From NCBI RefSeq assembly GCF_947166265.1, contig NZ_CAMVDO010000009.1, positions 1 to 64,000 of the forward strand: a stretch of 64,000 nt of DNA, read 5' to 3'. This DNA comes from an uncultured Fibrobacter sp. GTDB lineage: Bacteria > Fibrobacterota > Fibrobacteria > Fibrobacterales > Fibrobacteraceae. The translations under genes were made by a program, and so were the position numbers. Shown here in pieces: positions 9,142 to 18,368 of this stretch (its first letter is position 1; each line of letters begins with the position of its first letter). Below the pieces are notes generated by a model. That model made no database searches, was not told where the DNA came from, and saw nothing but the letters and a program-made list of their open reading frames with translations.

Positions 9142-10209
9142 TTATTTCTGCAAGTTGAGGCTTGCGTTAGCGGCACCGTACAGGCTGATGCTGTAATCCT
9201 TGATGACATACACCGGAATCTTGTTCAGCAGCGGACGAATGTTCGGGTTGTAGTTCTTTTCGAAATACTTCATGAACAGGTTGTCGCGTTCAAGCCAGCG
9301 AAGGTCTTTCTGCACCGTACCACCGGCCAGGTAGAAACCGCCGAGAGGCAGGAACAGCGTTGCGGCGTCGCTTGCAAAGCGGGCAAGCATCTTCACGAAA
9401 AGGCGCATCATTTCGGCGGCAACCGGATCGGTGTCGCTTGCGCGGCTGATGTACTTCGGGCGATCGTTCGGTTCGGTTTCTTCAATCTTCTTGAAGGCAT
9501 CGTTATCGGGAACGCCACGGGTTTCCTTCCACCATTCGTACATGTTGCGGAGCCCCATGCCGGACACGAGCGGTTCGACACCCGGAACCGTACCGATCTT
9601 CTTTTCCATGTAGTCGTGGAATTCCTGCGAATCCTTGTCGAACGGGGCAAACGTAGAATGTCCGCCTTCGGAGCAGGCCGGAATGTACTTTTCGCCGTCA
9701 AATGCGAGGAAACCCACACCCATGCCGGTACCCGGACCGATGACGGCCTTGGTCGTCTTCTGGGGAGCGGGAGTGCTACCGTCGGTGTGCACCAGCTTGT
9801 GAATCTGGGCGGGGTCATCGACATCGAGAGTCGGGATGCCGTAGCTAATGGCCATGAAGTCGTTGATGACGAGAGTCGGGATGCCGGTTGCAGCAGCCAG
9901 GGCTTCGCCATCGACGCACCACGGAAGGTTCGTCATGACACACTTGTTGTTGCATACGGGGCCTGCAGCACTGATGCAAATGTGGGACGGCTTAAGGTCA
10001 GCGCGGCTTTCGGCTGCAATCTTAAGCGTTTCACGAATCGGGGCTTCAAGACCATCGATATCCTTGGACGGGCAGTCCGTTTCCAGAATCAAGGTAAACT
10101 TGCCGTCCTTGTAGCCCACCAGGCCAAGGTTCGTATTCGTGCCACCAATATCGCCAGCCAAAACGAGGCGGTCAAACTTTGCATCGGGATTAAGCCATTT
10201 AATTTCCAT
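9142..10209 (-). CDS. glk: Glucokinase
   Basis: A 355-residue member of the bacterial glucokinase family (ASKHA fold), which phosphorylates glucose to glucose 6-phosphate in the cytoplasm. The phosphate-1 motif is LAGDIGGTNTNLGLV (about 17-31). The sugar-binding and catalytic base region is LVINDFMAISYGI, and the adenosine region is IGPGTGMGVGFLA. The SEGGHSTFAP stretch is typical of Glk rather than the ROK family, and no ROK zinc motif is seen. A GGAG site precedes the ATG. For a cellulose degrader this enzyme would handle free glucose from cellodextrin breakdown. Confidence 0.88.
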   Translation of the reverse strand: MEIKWLNPDAKFDRLVLAGDIGGTNTNLGLVGYKDGKFTLILETDCPSKDIDGLEAPIRETLKIAAESRADLKPSHICISAAGPVCNNKCVMTNLPWCVDGEALAAATGIPTLVINDFMAISYGIPTLDVDDPAQIHKLVHTDGSTPAPQKTTKAVIGPGTGMGVGFLAFDGEKYIPACSEGGHSTFAPFDKDSQEFHDYMEKKIGTVPGVEPLVSGMGLRNMYEWWKETRGVPDNDAFKKIEETEPNDRPKYISRASDTDPVAAEMMRLFVKMLARFASDAATLFLPLGGFYLAGGTVQKDLRWLERDNLFMKYFEKNYNPNIRPLLNKIPVYVIKDYSISLYGAANASLNLQK

Positions 10210-10383
10210 AAAAAAACTCCATGTTTATACAAGGAAGAATATAGTAAAGCGATTAAGGTTACAGGTTGTAGGTAACAGGTTACAGGATTATTATAGCGAC
10301 TTCGTCGCCTTATAAAACTCCCATAATAATATACGTTGAAAAAACTGACGCCTGATCCCTGAGACCTAACGCCTAAAGTTTAA
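10210..10383. repeat. Intergenic region with short repeats and a GC hairpin
   Basis: The gap between the Rrf2 gene and glk holds an imperfect tandem (AGGTTACAGG / AGGTAACAGG, 10257-10286). After it comes the hairpin GCGACTTCGTCGC flanked by TTATA on both sides (10290-10315). No gene is seen. The hairpin cassette resembles those at 17161-17300. Confidence 0.5.
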
Positions 10384-10842
10384 TCACAGATCGCATTTCA
10401 AGGGCTTGTCGCTACGTTTTTCGCGACCGCATTTCGGCTCGTTTTTCAGGAACTGTTCCAGTTTTACGCCATCCAGGTATCCCCGGATTAAGGAATTCAG
10501 TTCTTTCCACACAGGAAGCGTCACACAAAAATCTGCACGTTCGCAAGAATTTTCGGCATCATCGAGACAGGCCACCGGTGCCATCGAGGTTTCTACCATC
10601 GAAAGGACCTGCCACACGCTACATTCAGAGGGATCGCAATTCAGCCGGTAGCCCCCTGCCTTGCCACGGACACCCGTCAAGAGCTTACCGCGAACAAGGG
10701 CGCCCAAAATGCCTTCGAGATACTTTTCGGAAATCTGCTCCCGTTCGGCAAGTTCCTGCAATTTCACATAATCGTCCCTGCCGTTCTTAGCAAGGTCAAT
10801 CATCACGCGGAGCGCGTAGCGTCCTTTAGTCGAAATCCTCAC
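10384..10842 (-). CDS. Rrf2-family transcriptional regulator, IscR-like
   Basis: A 152-residue winged-helix regulator. The N-terminus (MRISTKGRYALRVMIDLA) and the recognition helix region (ISEKYLEGILGALVRGKLL) are typical of Rrf2 proteins. Cys92, Cys100 and Cys106 have nearly the spacing of the IscR cluster ligands, so a [2Fe-2S] cluster is likely; Cys69 and Cys74 are extra. IscR-type proteins sense iron-sulfur status or redox state. The gene lies two bases after the triple-FKBP gene on the same strand, an unusual operon partner. The target genes cannot be inferred. Confidence 0.85.
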   Translation of the reverse strand: MRISTKGRYALRVMIDLAKNGRDDYVKLQELAEREQISEKYLEGILGALVRGKLLTGVRGKAGGYRLNCDPSECSVWQVLSMVETSMAPVACLDDAENSCERADFCVTLPVWKELNSLIRGYLDGVKLEQFLKNEPKCGREKRSDKPLKCDL

Positions 10843-10844
10843 CC

Positions 10845-12290
10845 CTATTCTCCTAGATATTCCACCGCAAAGATCAAAGTCGAGCCACCGGGGATGGGGC
10901 CTGCACCGCGGGCACCGTAACCGAGTCCTGGGGGCACCACCAAGATTCTCTTTTCACCGGGGAGCATTCCCTGCACGCCAAGTTCCCAGCCGCGAATCAC
11001 GCGACCGGCACCCAGCGTAAAGGCAAACGCCTGTCCACGATCACGGGAACTGTCGAACTTGTAGCCGTTCGTGAGCCAGCCCGTGTAATGCACCTTCGCC
11101 ACGTTACCCTTCTGCGCAGGTTCGCCTTCGCCCTGCTTGATAATCGCATAGCGAAGTCCCTCGGAGCCGTTTTCAAGCGTCAGGGTCGTCGTATCGGGGA
11201 AGAAATCCATATTCGCGACAACGGCTTCGTCCACTTCGGAGCTTACCAGTTCCACGCGGAAAACCAGAGTCGAATTCGACGGAATCATCGAGTAGGCCGT
11301 TGCGCCATAACCCATGGCAGGCGACACGCGGAACCAGCGGACGCCGCCTTCGCGCATTCCTTCGAGGCCCACTTCCCAGCCCTTGATCATCTTGCCGGCG
11401 CCCATCACCACGGAGAGCGGCTTGCCAATATCCTTAGAAGAACCGAACTTGCGGCCCGAAAGAAGCCAGCCCGTATAATGCGTCTTGAGCACGGAACCCA
11501 CCATGGCGGGCTTTCCGCCACCGACCTTTTCGTCGTAGATTTTAAGCCCCTTGGCCGCTTCGCGCCACTTGAGAGCCTCGACATTTTTCGGGAACACATC
11601 GGGTTCCATCGGCGGATCGGCACTTACCAGTTCCACGATAAAGAACAAGTCCGAATACTCGGGAACGCCTTCCAGGGAATTTTCGCCATAACCCATCTGG
11701 TAAGGCACATACAGTTTGCGGACTTCGCCCGGTTTCATGCCGACAAGTCCCTTTTCCCAACCCTGGATCACGAGTCCCACACCGAGCGTAAACTCGAGCG
11801 GTTCGCCCCCCGTGTACGATTCCGAGAACAGCCTGAAACGGCTATCCGAGGGGACAGGGGCAATCGAATCCACAAAGGTCTTAGGAAGGGCTGTAGAATC
11901 CAGAGCAGAATCGGCAACCGCGGGCACCTGCGCTACGGTATCGACCGGAGCCTTGGAATCCTTCTTCGACTTGGATTTGTTCTTCTTATTCTTCGCAGAC
12001 TTGTCCAGGAGGGCAGTCGTGTCAACTTTTGTCACACCCGCAACCTGGTCGGAGTTAAAGTCGTTTGCAAGGCGAAGGGAATCGACAAGGCGGAGCGAAT
12101 CGGCAAGGCGAGCCTTTTCCGCCAAAATTTTCACACTGTCCAAAAAAACGTAACTTTTGTAATGAACCCGGATAAGCTGACCTGCCCGAATGGTGTCTCC
12201 AGTACCCTCCCTGACTGTTTCCACCTTGAAAGGGATAGCAAAACAGGCACTACACATCAGCAATACAAGAAAAATCTTCAATTTCGACAT
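10845..12290 (-). CDS. Exported triple-domain FKBP peptidyl-prolyl isomerase
   Basis: A 481-residue protein with a signal sequence (KIFLVLLMCSACFAI) and three FKBP domains at about 20-230, 255-350 and 375-481. Each ends with the family pattern of a GYG loop followed by ST-LIF-VEL. The first domain is split by a long Lys/Ser/Asp-rich insert (about 85-145) containing KNKKNKSKSKKDSK. The last two domains keep the most complete consensus (GREFGSS- or FDSS-type and GWELGVQGM). FKBPs catalyse cis-trans isomerisation of proline peptide bonds; this one probably works as a chaperone in the periplasm. The Cys in SAC could be a lipobox. An AGGAGA site precedes the ATG. Confidence 0.86.
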   Translation of the reverse strand: MSKLKIFLVLLMCSACFAIPFKVETVREGTGDTIRAGQLIRVHYKSYVFLDSVKILAEKARLADSLRLVDSLRLANDFNSDQVAGVTKVDTTALLDKSAKNKKNKSKSKKDSKAPVDTVAQVPAVADSALDSTALPKTFVDSIAPVPSDSRFRLFSESYTGGEPLEFTLGVGLVIQGWEKGLVGMKPGEVRKLYVPYQMGYGENSLEGVPEYSDLFFIVELVSADPPMEPDVFPKNVEALKWREAAKGLKIYDEKVGGGKPAMVGSVLKTHYTGWLLSGRKFGSSKDIGKPLSVVMGAGKMIKGWEVGLEGMREGGVRWFRVSPAMGYGATAYSMIPSNSTLVFRVELVSSEVDEAVVANMDFFPDTTTLTLENGSEGLRYAIIKQGEGEPAQKGNVAKVHYTGWLTNGYKFDSSRDRGQAFAFTLGAGRVIRGWELGVQGMLPGEKRILVVPPGLGYGARGAGPIPGGSTLIFAVEYLGE

Positions 12291-12362
12291 AAAATCTCCT
12301 GCACCACAATTTAGAAAATGCTAGTTTTTGAGAGTAACGAATAATTCCAAATGGAATAAAAT

Positions 12363-12926
12363 ATGCTATCAGTCATTATCGTCATTGCGATTATTGTCTT
12401 ATCTGTGATACTCGCCGCCATCGGTGCGTACGTCATTATCCATAGTTCCGACGAAAAGGACGAACCCAAGCGCGTCATCGATGTTTCCGGCCAGTACGCC
12501 GTAGTCGTTCGCCCCGCCCGCGAATCCCTGACAGCGGTCAAGCCCTCCGAGGCCTCGCTCAGGTCCTGGCTCGACACCCAGAATATCCCCGCCGAAAAGA
12601 AAGAAGAACTGATCGCCAATTGGAACGCCTCGATGGAAGCGACCATCCGCACCATCGACGAAGGCGACAAGAACGGCACCGCCACCTACCGTATCGAACT
12701 GGGCCCCAAGGGCAAGCAATACGTTAAGTTCGTGAGCGACGAGAACTTTATCACCCGAGAACAAATCCGCAACCACGCGGAAATTCTCCCGCCCTACGTT
12801 CTGGGCTGCGACTGCAGGCTTTTGCCCAAGCAACCCTGGGAAAACCCCAGCAAGTCCGGCTGGAAGGCTGTAGTTCCCTCGCATGGCAACCATTACGACG
12901 TCCCCGACTGGAGGCAACTTGCGTAA
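12363..12926 (+). CDS. Hypothetical protein with N-terminal membrane anchor
   Basis: A 187-residue protein. Residues 1-27 form one membrane helix and the rest is soluble and charged. I do not recognise the family. A CDCR motif near residue 150 could bind a metal or form a disulphide. The stop codon overlaps the start of the next gene by eight bases, so the two are translationally coupled and may act together in the envelope. Confidence 0.65.
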   Translation: MLSVIIVIAIIVLSVILAAIGAYVIIHSSDEKDEPKRVIDVSGQYAVVVRPARESLTAVKPSEASLRSWLDTQNIPAEKKEELIANWNASMEATIRTIDEGDKNGTATYRIELGPKGKQYVKFVSDENFITREQIRNHAEILPPYVLGCDCRLLPKQPWENPSKSGWKAVVPSHGNHYDVPDWRQLA

Positions 12927-15105
12927 ATCCCTATTTTCTCTTCTTGTATTAGCCCCCGCATTGTCCTTTGCGGCAGGTTCCGCCATTATCACCCTCGAAA
13001 TGCCCGTCGGCGCACGCCAGCTGGGTATGGGTGAAGCGGGTGCTGCCCTTGCCGATGACGCAACCGCCATGTACTACAACCCGGCAGGCCTCGCCTTTGG
13101 CCCCCTCGCCGACGAATGGCGCATGAGCTATCCGGCCGAATCCAAGACCGCCCCCTTCTTCACGAGCATGGCCGCCCGAGCAAAGAACGGGTTCTTCAGC
13201 AAGAGCGAACTCTGGGCGGGTACCGCAAACGGCATCCAGAAATTTGACGGAGAACAGTGGGTAGACTATCATTCTATTACACTGCAGGGCAACGCGAAAG
13301 TCCGCGACGCCGTCAAGATTTACGTCGGAACCGAACACGGCCTCGACGAATATGTGCGCCAAGTCAAGAAATTCAACGACATCAAATCGGCCGACGACGA
13401 AAAGCACGTGGTTGAAGTCAAGATGCCCTGGAACCTGGTCGTGAAGGACACCATTACGGCAGTCCTCTACGAAAGCCGCACCGAAAAGCTCTGGGTGGGT
13501 ACACCCAAGTCGCTCTACCGCTTCGACGGCAAGGCCTGGAAAAGCTACGACAGTGAACTCGGCAACCACCGTATTACCGCCCTTGTCAGTCAGGGCGCCT
13601 CTATCTGGATTGGAACCGAAGACGGACTTTTCGTGTACCGCAACGGCCAGTTCGAACAGAAAGGCAAGGTGCTTCCTAGCCAAAAAGTCCGTGCACTCGT
13701 ATGGTCCGAAAACAGGAAGGAACTTTACGTGGCAGTCGAAGGTGCTGGTGTCGCAAGGCTTATCCCGAAAAAGAGCGTAAACGACAAGGACCGCTGGAGC
13801 CTGTTCACCGAAGAAGACGGCGTTATGGACAAGACCCCGACCGCACTTGCCGTCGACAGTTCGGGACACGTATGGGCCGCCCACAACGGAGGCCTCTCGC
13901 ACTTTACGCTTCGCAAGTGGGAACAGGTTCAGTTCGCAGACAACAAGGTAAACGACATTTCGGTAGACCAGCGCGGAGGCATCTGGATTGCAACCGACAA
14001 GGGCGTATGGCGCCATCTGCCGGACTACGCCACCGCCAGTGGACGTAAGGCGGAACTCGAACGAGGCGCCGCCGAAGAAGAAGGCTCCACCAAGAGCGAA
14101 GACGAATGGATCCACTACCATAGCGGAAACGGACTCAGCTCCAACAAGGTGTGGGCAGTGCTTCCGCAAGGAAACGACGTATGGTTCAGTACCGCTAACG
14201 GCATGGAGCAGTTCAAGGACGCCGACTACCAGGTGACCGCCTTCTACGAAAAGCTGCTCCCGGTCTTGAACATTCCCGACCTGTACCACCTTTACGCCGG
14301 TATGACCATTCCGCTGAACGACTGGGGTACCCTCGGATTTTTCGTGAACTTCGTGAGCTTCGGTTCGACCGTCGCCTCGGGTGATGTCGACGCCGACGAC
14401 TTAGTCGCCTACAACAGTTCCGAAATCGTCGGCGGCTTCAGCTACGGTACGCGTTTCCCGAACGACTGGGGCCTCGGCCTTTCCATCAAGTTCTTCTATT
14501 CCGACCTGAGCTCCGGCGCTGCGGCTGGAGCCGAAGAGGCAACCACCTTCGGTTACGCATTCGACATCGGCCTCTTGAAAAAGAACCTGCTCGTCGACAA
14601 GCTGAACTTCGCCCTCGTCCTTGCAAACATCGGCCCGAGCGTCTACTACGTGGACAAGACGATCGAAGACCCGATTCCCCTGACCTGGCGCCTTGGACTT
14701 TCGTACGAGTTGCTCTCCCTCGCCGACTACAAGTGGACGATCGTCGCCGACTATAACCGCGAAGTGGTCTACGACGACGAAAAGGGCAACCCCGAACCAT
14801 TCTACATTTCCAGCTGGAAATCGCTCGCGAACCCCGAAAGAGAAGGCGACGGATTCACGGCCGTGAAGAACTCCATTATGCAGGGCGTGTTCAACCTGGG
14901 TACCGAATTCGTCTACGCGAACACGATCGCGCTGCGTGCAGGCTACCTGTATGACCAGACCGGAAAGCGAAACGAAGTGGACCTCGGTTTTGGCTTTATG
15001 CTCTCCGATGTGCTGCAGTTCGACTTCGCCACCATCAAGGACGTCGGCGACAACGACGGCGTCCGCGACGGCCAGATGCGCTTCGGGATGCTGTTCAAGT
15101 TCTAG
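12919..15105 (+). CDS. PorV-like outer-membrane beta-barrel with inserted beta-propeller
   Basis: A 728-residue protein. The TTG at 12919 is chosen because a GGAGG site lies five bases upstream and a signal peptide (RKSLFSLLVLAPALSFAAG) follows at once. The start of the mature protein (AIITLEMPVGARQLGMGEAG and then ATAMYYNPAGLAF) is the PorV/PorQ family hallmark. From about residue 90 to 440 the barrel is interrupted by repeated propeller blades with motifs such as LWVGTPKSLYRFDG, IWIGTEDGLFVY and VWAAHNGGLSHF. These match two-component-regulator-type propellers. The barrel resumes near LYHLYAGMTIPLNDWG and ends with the terminal strand MRFGMLFKF. It probably sits in the outer membrane as a scaffold or secretion accessory. 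Confidence 0.78.
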   Translation: MRKSLFSLLVLAPALSFAAGSAIITLEMPVGARQLGMGEAGAALADDATAMYYNPAGLAFGPLADEWRMSYPAESKTAPFFTSMAARAKNGFFSKSELWAGTANGIQKFDGEQWVDYHSITLQGNAKVRDAVKIYVGTEHGLDEYVRQVKKFNDIKSADDEKHVVEVKMPWNLVVKDTITAVLYESRTEKLWVGTPKSLYRFDGKAWKSYDSELGNHRITALVSQGASIWIGTEDGLFVYRNGQFEQKGKVLPSQKVRALVWSENRKELYVAVEGAGVARLIPKKSVNDKDRWSLFTEEDGVMDKTPTALAVDSSGHVWAAHNGGLSHFTLRKWEQVQFADNKVNDISVDQRGGIWIATDKGVWRHLPDYATASGRKAELERGAAEEEGSTKSEDEWIHYHSGNGLSSNKVWAVLPQGNDVWFSTANGMEQFKDADYQVTAFYEKLLPVLNIPDLYHLYAGMTIPLNDWGTLGFFVNFVSFGSTVASGDVDADDLVAYNSSEIVGGFSYGTRFPNDWGLGLSIKFFYSDLSSGAAAGAEEATTFGYAFDIGLLKKNLLVDKLNFALVLANIGPSVYYVDKTIEDPIPLTWRLGLSYELLSLADYKWTIVADYNREVVYDDEKGNPEPFYISSWKSLANPEREGDGFTAVKNSIMQGVFNLGTEFVYANTIALRAGYLYDQTGKRNEVDLGFGFMLSDVLQFDFATIKDVGDNDGVRDGQMRFGMLFKF

Positions 15106-15136
15106 GAATTTTCTCCGGCTAAACAAAGCCGAAGAC

Positions 15137-15173
15137 AAAAAAATTTCCGCCGGATTCTCCGGCGGATTTTTTT
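15137..15173. terminator. Bidirectional terminator between PorV-like gene and rnc
   Basis: A perfect nine-pair stem (TCCGCCGGA / TCCGGCGGA, 15146-15166) with a TTC loop has seven T on the right and seven A on the left. It can therefore stop transcription of both convergent genes. Confidence 0.85.
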
Positions 15174-15187
15174 GCATCTTTAAAGGA

Positions 15188-16039
15188 CTAGGGTAAGCCT
15201 ACGTGACGCTGCTTCTGCTTTTTAGGCTTTGGCGCGACAACTTCGGCTGGTGAATTCGCCGCATCGGCCTTTGCCTTTTCCTTCGCTTCGGCGGCTTCGG
15301 CCAATAGCATTTCGAGCGTTACGCGAGAGGCCTCTTGTTCAGCCTTCTTCTTGTTGCCGCCCACTCCGCGACCGTACACGCGACCGTCAACATGGACTTC
15401 AACCGTGAACACCTTCTGGTGTTCCGGTCCCGATTCATCGACCACCACATATTCCGGCACCGTGCGGAGCTTCCCTTGCAGATATTCCAAGAGTTCGCTC
15501 TTGTGGTTGATGAAGTCCTCGGCAGAGATAATTTCCTGCACGCGCGGGAAATGGAACTTGTTCAAGATAGCCCGAACCTCTTCGAGGCCGCCGTCCAGAT
15601 AGACCGCGCCAAGAACCGCTTCGTAGGCGTCGGCCAAAATGCTTTCCTTGCCGCGACCACCGAGTTTTTCTTCGGCCTTGCCGACCTTCACGTACTCGCT
15701 CAGACTCCATTCCTTGGACGACTGGGCGCAGGCGTGTCCCGACACGATAGCGCTCTTGCGCTTGGAAAGTTCACCTTCCGGATCGTCGGGGTAAGTCTTG
15801 TAGAGGAATTCCGTCGTAAGCATGTTCAGCACGGAATCGCCCAGGAACTCCAGGCGTTCGTTGTTGCTCACGTAGGGCAGGTCCGTACCAGTCAGGAAAG
15901 AGCGGTGCACTAGAGCGTGCGCCAGGAGTTCAGGATCCTTGAACCGGTACCCGAGCTTCGCCTCAAGCCCGCCATCGGACTTCTGGCGAAACCAGAGTTT
16001 AAGCACTTTGTGGAGTAGATTAGATTGTTCCATAGGCAT
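15188..16039 (-). CDS. rnc: Ribonuclease III
   Basis: A 283-residue double-strand-specific endoribonuclease that matures rRNA and turns over structured mRNA. The signature NERLEFLGDSVL (about 62-73) carries the first acidic metal ligands, and DAYEAVLGAVYLDGG supplies the second set. The double-stranded RNA-binding domain spans about 178-250 with GGNKKKAEQEAS. The Ala/Glu/Lys-rich tail from 255 on is longer than in E. coli RNase III (226 residues). ATGs at 16039 and 16033 are both possible. It follows acpP, as in many fab clusters, but no fabF lies between them. Confidence 0.93.
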   Translation of the reverse strand: MPMEQSNLLHKVLKLWFRQKSDGGLEAKLGYRFKDPELLAHALVHRSFLTGTDLPYVSNNERLEFLGDSVLNMLTTEFLYKTYPDDPEGELSKRKSAIVSGHACAQSSKEWSLSEYVKVGKAEEKLGGRGKESILADAYEAVLGAVYLDGGLEEVRAILNKFHFPRVQEIISAEDFINHKSELLEYLQGKLRTVPEYVVVDESGPEHQKVFTVEVHVDGRVYGRGVGGNKKKAEQEASRVTLEMLLAEAAEAKEKAKADAANSPAEVVAPKPKKQKQRHVGLP

Positions 16040-16060
16040 CTAGGATTTAGATAAACAGAA

Positions 16061-16085
16061 AGGGTAACCCGAGCCGGGTCACCCA
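16061..16085 (-). terminator. Possible terminator or attenuator between acpP and rnc
   Basis: On the minus strand an interrupted stem (GGGTGACCCGG / CTCGGGTTACCC) is followed by CTTTCTGTTT. It may reduce read-through from acpP into rnc. Confidence 0.5.
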
Positions 16086-16115
16086 GTCTAGTTTCTTATC
16101 GAAAGAGGCTAATAA

Positions 16116-16355
16116 TTAAGCCTTCTTAGCTTCGATGAAGGCAACCACGTCGGCAACCTTGGCAAACTTTTCGGCGTCGGAGTCGAGGATTTCGACTTCG
16201 AATTCGTCTTCGAGGGCCATCACGAGTTCCACGCGGTCGAGGGAGTCGGCACCGAGGTCGTTACCGAATTCGGATTCCGGCTTCACATCTTCAGCCTTAA
16301 CGCCGAGCTTGTCAACGATAACAGCGGTGACCTTCTTGAAAATTTCTTCGTTCAT
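16116..16355 (-). CDS. acpP: Acyl carrier protein
   Basis: A 79-residue acidic helical carrier. Ser38 in GADSLDRVE is the attachment site for 4'-phosphopantetheine, which holds growing acyl chains during fatty acid synthesis. The ATG at 16355 ([10 protein letters not shown]) is chosen over an in-frame upstream ATG. It gives the normal ACP length, and a GGAGA site precedes it by five bases. It lies downstream of fabD and fabG, so its transcript is likely shared with them. Confidence 0.95.
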   Translation of the reverse strand: MNEEIFKKVTAVIVDKLGVKAEDVKPESEFGNDLGADSLDRVELVMALEDEFEVEILDSDAEKFAKVADVVAFIEAKKA

Positions 16356-16407
16356 TGTAATCTCCATTTGGATTTGATTGTTTGAGTTCAAATTTAGTAA
16401 AAAATGC

Positions 16408-17148
16408 CTAGGCGTTCAACCCACCATCGACGCCAAGAATCTGGCCGGTGATGTAGCAGGCGTCGTCAGATGCCAAAAATGCGACTGCATTGGCCACATC
16501 TTCGGGTTTTCCGATACGTCCGAGCGGAATCTGGGCCGCATACTTTTCCTTGGTAGCGTCATCCATGGCAGCGGTCATGTCGGTACCGATAAAACCGGGG
16601 GCAATGGCGTTCACGGTAATACCGCGAGAGGCAAATTCCATGGCGTTGGAGCGGGTCATACCGATAATGCCAGCCTTGGCTGCGGCATAGTTCGCCTGAC
16701 CGGCCTGGCCGTGCAGGGCGTTAATGCTAGAAATGTTCACGATACGGCCGGTACGCTTGCCCATCATGGTGCGGGCGACCGCGCGAGTGCAAAGGAACAC
16801 GGAACGCAGGTTCGTAGCGATCACGGCGTCGAAGTCTTCGTCCTTCATGCGCATCAGCAAGCCATCGCGGGTAATACCGGCGTTGTTCACCAGGATGTCG
16901 ACCGTGCCCATGTCAGCAATAATCTGCTTGAACACGCTCTGCACCGTTTCGGAGTCGGCCACGTTGCAAGCATAGCTCTTGACCTGCACCCCAAGTTCGG
17001 CGGAAAGTTTGGCGGCCAAATCTTCCTTGACCGAGGTGGAAAGGATGGCGACGTCAGCACCTTCGCTGGCGAGCTTGGTCGCAATGGCAAGACCGATACC
17101 GCGGGAAGCGCCGGTCACGATTGCCTTTTTACCAGTAAGTTTACCCAT
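16408..17148 (-). CDS. fabG: 3-oxoacyl-[acyl-carrier-protein] reductase
   Basis: A 246-residue classical short-chain dehydrogenase. It reduces 3-oxoacyl-ACP with NADPH in the elongation cycle. The nucleotide-binding motif TGASRGIG lies at 12-19, and NNAG at 88-91. The catalytic set is Ser141, Tyr154 and Lys158 in YAAAK. The C-terminus DGGLNA matches FabG of many bacteria. It sits between fabD and acpP in the standard order. Confidence 0.93.
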   Translation of the reverse strand: MGKLTGKKAIVTGASRGIGLAIATKLASEGADVAILSTSVKEDLAAKLSAELGVQVKSYACNVADSETVQSVFKQIIADMGTVDILVNNAGITRDGLLMRMKDEDFDAVIATNLRSVFLCTRAVARTMMGKRTGRIVNISSINALHGQAGQANYAAAKAGIIGMTRSNAMEFASRGITVNAIAPGFIGTDMTAAMDDATKEKYAAQIPLGRIGKPEDVANAVAFLASDDACYITGQILGVDGGLNA

Positions 17149-17302
17149 AGTAGTTACCTGTGGTTAGTAGTTAATAGCTTTGAGGTCGTGCTTCGCACTT
17201 TGAGGTATGAGGTCGGGGCTACGCCCCTTTGAGCTTTTTATAATCGCGCCTCCGGCGCCTTACTTTAGCTCAGAGCGAAGCGACCTCATCGCTCACTGCT
17301 CA
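17149..17302. repeat. Hairpin-cassette repeats between fabD and fabG
   Basis: A 154-bp spacer made of successive short GC hairpins with similar AT-rich joints: GTGCTTCGCAC, GGGGCTACGCCCC, GGCGCCTCCGGCGCC and a GCGAAGCGA stretch. They are separated by TTTGAG-type sequence. Stems differ while the joints are alike. No gene is present. The function is unknown; it could be mRNA stabilising or processing sequence inside the fab transcript. Confidence 0.6.
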
Positions 17303-18223
17303 TTACCCCTTCAATGCCTGGAAAGCTTCAATCGTTTCCACCGGAGTGACCTTCACGTCGCGGCTGATCTTACGCATCAGGCCCATGAGCACCTTGCCGG
17401 AACCCACTTCGACACCCTGCGTCACGCCCAAGGACATGGCCTTGTTCATGCAGTCATTCCAACGGACCGGAGATACCAGTTGTTTCACCAAAAGTTCGGC
17501 AAGTTCGGCACCCTTCGTCACCGGTTCGGCAATCACGTTGGCGATAACCGGCTTTTCGACATCGTTAAACTTGGTCTTTGCAATCGCTTCGGCAAGGCCT
17601 GCCTGAGCGAACTGCATGAGCGGGCTGTGGAAGGCGCCGGACACGGCGAGCGGAATGGCCTTGATACCGGCGGCAACGCAGTTTTCGACGAGCTTGTTCA
17701 CGCCAGCGACCGCACCGGACACCACGATCTGGCCCGGGCAGTTGATGTTTGCCGGAACCACGGTCCCCGCATCCTTCACGGCTTCGCAAAGTTCAAGAAT
17801 CTTGGCTTCGTCCTGGCCCATGATAGCAGCCATGGCACCCGGATTCTTGGAACCAGCAGAGGCCATGAGTTCGCCACGGGTACGCACCAGGCGGAGGCCT
17901 TCTTCGAAGCTGAAACCACCAGCGGCGTAAATAGCGGAGTATTCACCGAGGGAGTGACCGGCCACGTAGTCAAAGGCAAAGCCTTCGGACTTGAGGAGTT
18001 CCATCACCATGGCAGACACGGTAAACAGAGCCGGCTGAGTGTTGTCGGTGCTCTTCAGAACATCTTCGGGGCCTTCGGCCATGAGCTTGGAAAGCGAGAA
18101 ACCAAGAATTTCATCGGCAGCCTGCATGAGCTTCTTGGCCGGTTCAAAAGTAGAAGCGAGCGTCTGGCCCATGCCCACGTACTGGGCACCCTGGCCCGGG
18201 AAAAGCAAAATCGTCTTAGACAT
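17303..18223 (-). CDS. fabD: Malonyl-CoA:acyl carrier protein transacylase
   Basis: A 306-residue acyltransferase that loads malonate onto ACP for fatty acid synthesis. The N-terminal oxyanion motif FPGQGAQYVGMG is at 8-19, and the nucleophile Ser91 lies in GHSLGEYSA. The catalytic His (about 201) is in SGAFHSPLM. The length is standard. An AGAGG site precedes the ATG. It leads the fabD-fabG-acpP set; fabH is not adjacent. Confidence 0.95.
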   Translation of the reverse strand: MSKTILLFPGQGAQYVGMGQTLASTFEPAKKLMQAADEILGFSLSKLMAEGPEDVLKSTDNTQPALFTVSAMVMELLKSEGFAFDYVAGHSLGEYSAIYAAGGFSFEEGLRLVRTRGELMASAGSKNPGAMAAIMGQDEAKILELCEAVKDAGTVVPANINCPGQIVVSGAVAGVNKLVENCVAAGIKAIPLAVSGAFHSPLMQFAQAGLAEAIAKTKFNDVEKPVIANVIAEPVTKGAELAELLVKQLVSPVRWNDCMNKAMSLGVTQGVEVGSGKVLMGLMRKISRDVKVTPVETIEAFQALKG

Positions 18224-18368
18224 TATATATACCTCTGCGGCTATACCGCACTTTCAAAGTTTCGCCCACAATTTAGAAAATACGGGATAGACAAAAACGT
18301 CCCGACAGCACCGCGAGCAAGAAAACCGAAAAATAAGATTTACGGAACAATTTTAAAAGTTCGAAAAA

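Noticed and set aside
12949-14289. Minus-strand frame opposite the propeller gene
   Set aside because: Antisense shadow; the plus-strand frame has signal peptide, PorV signature and propeller blades.
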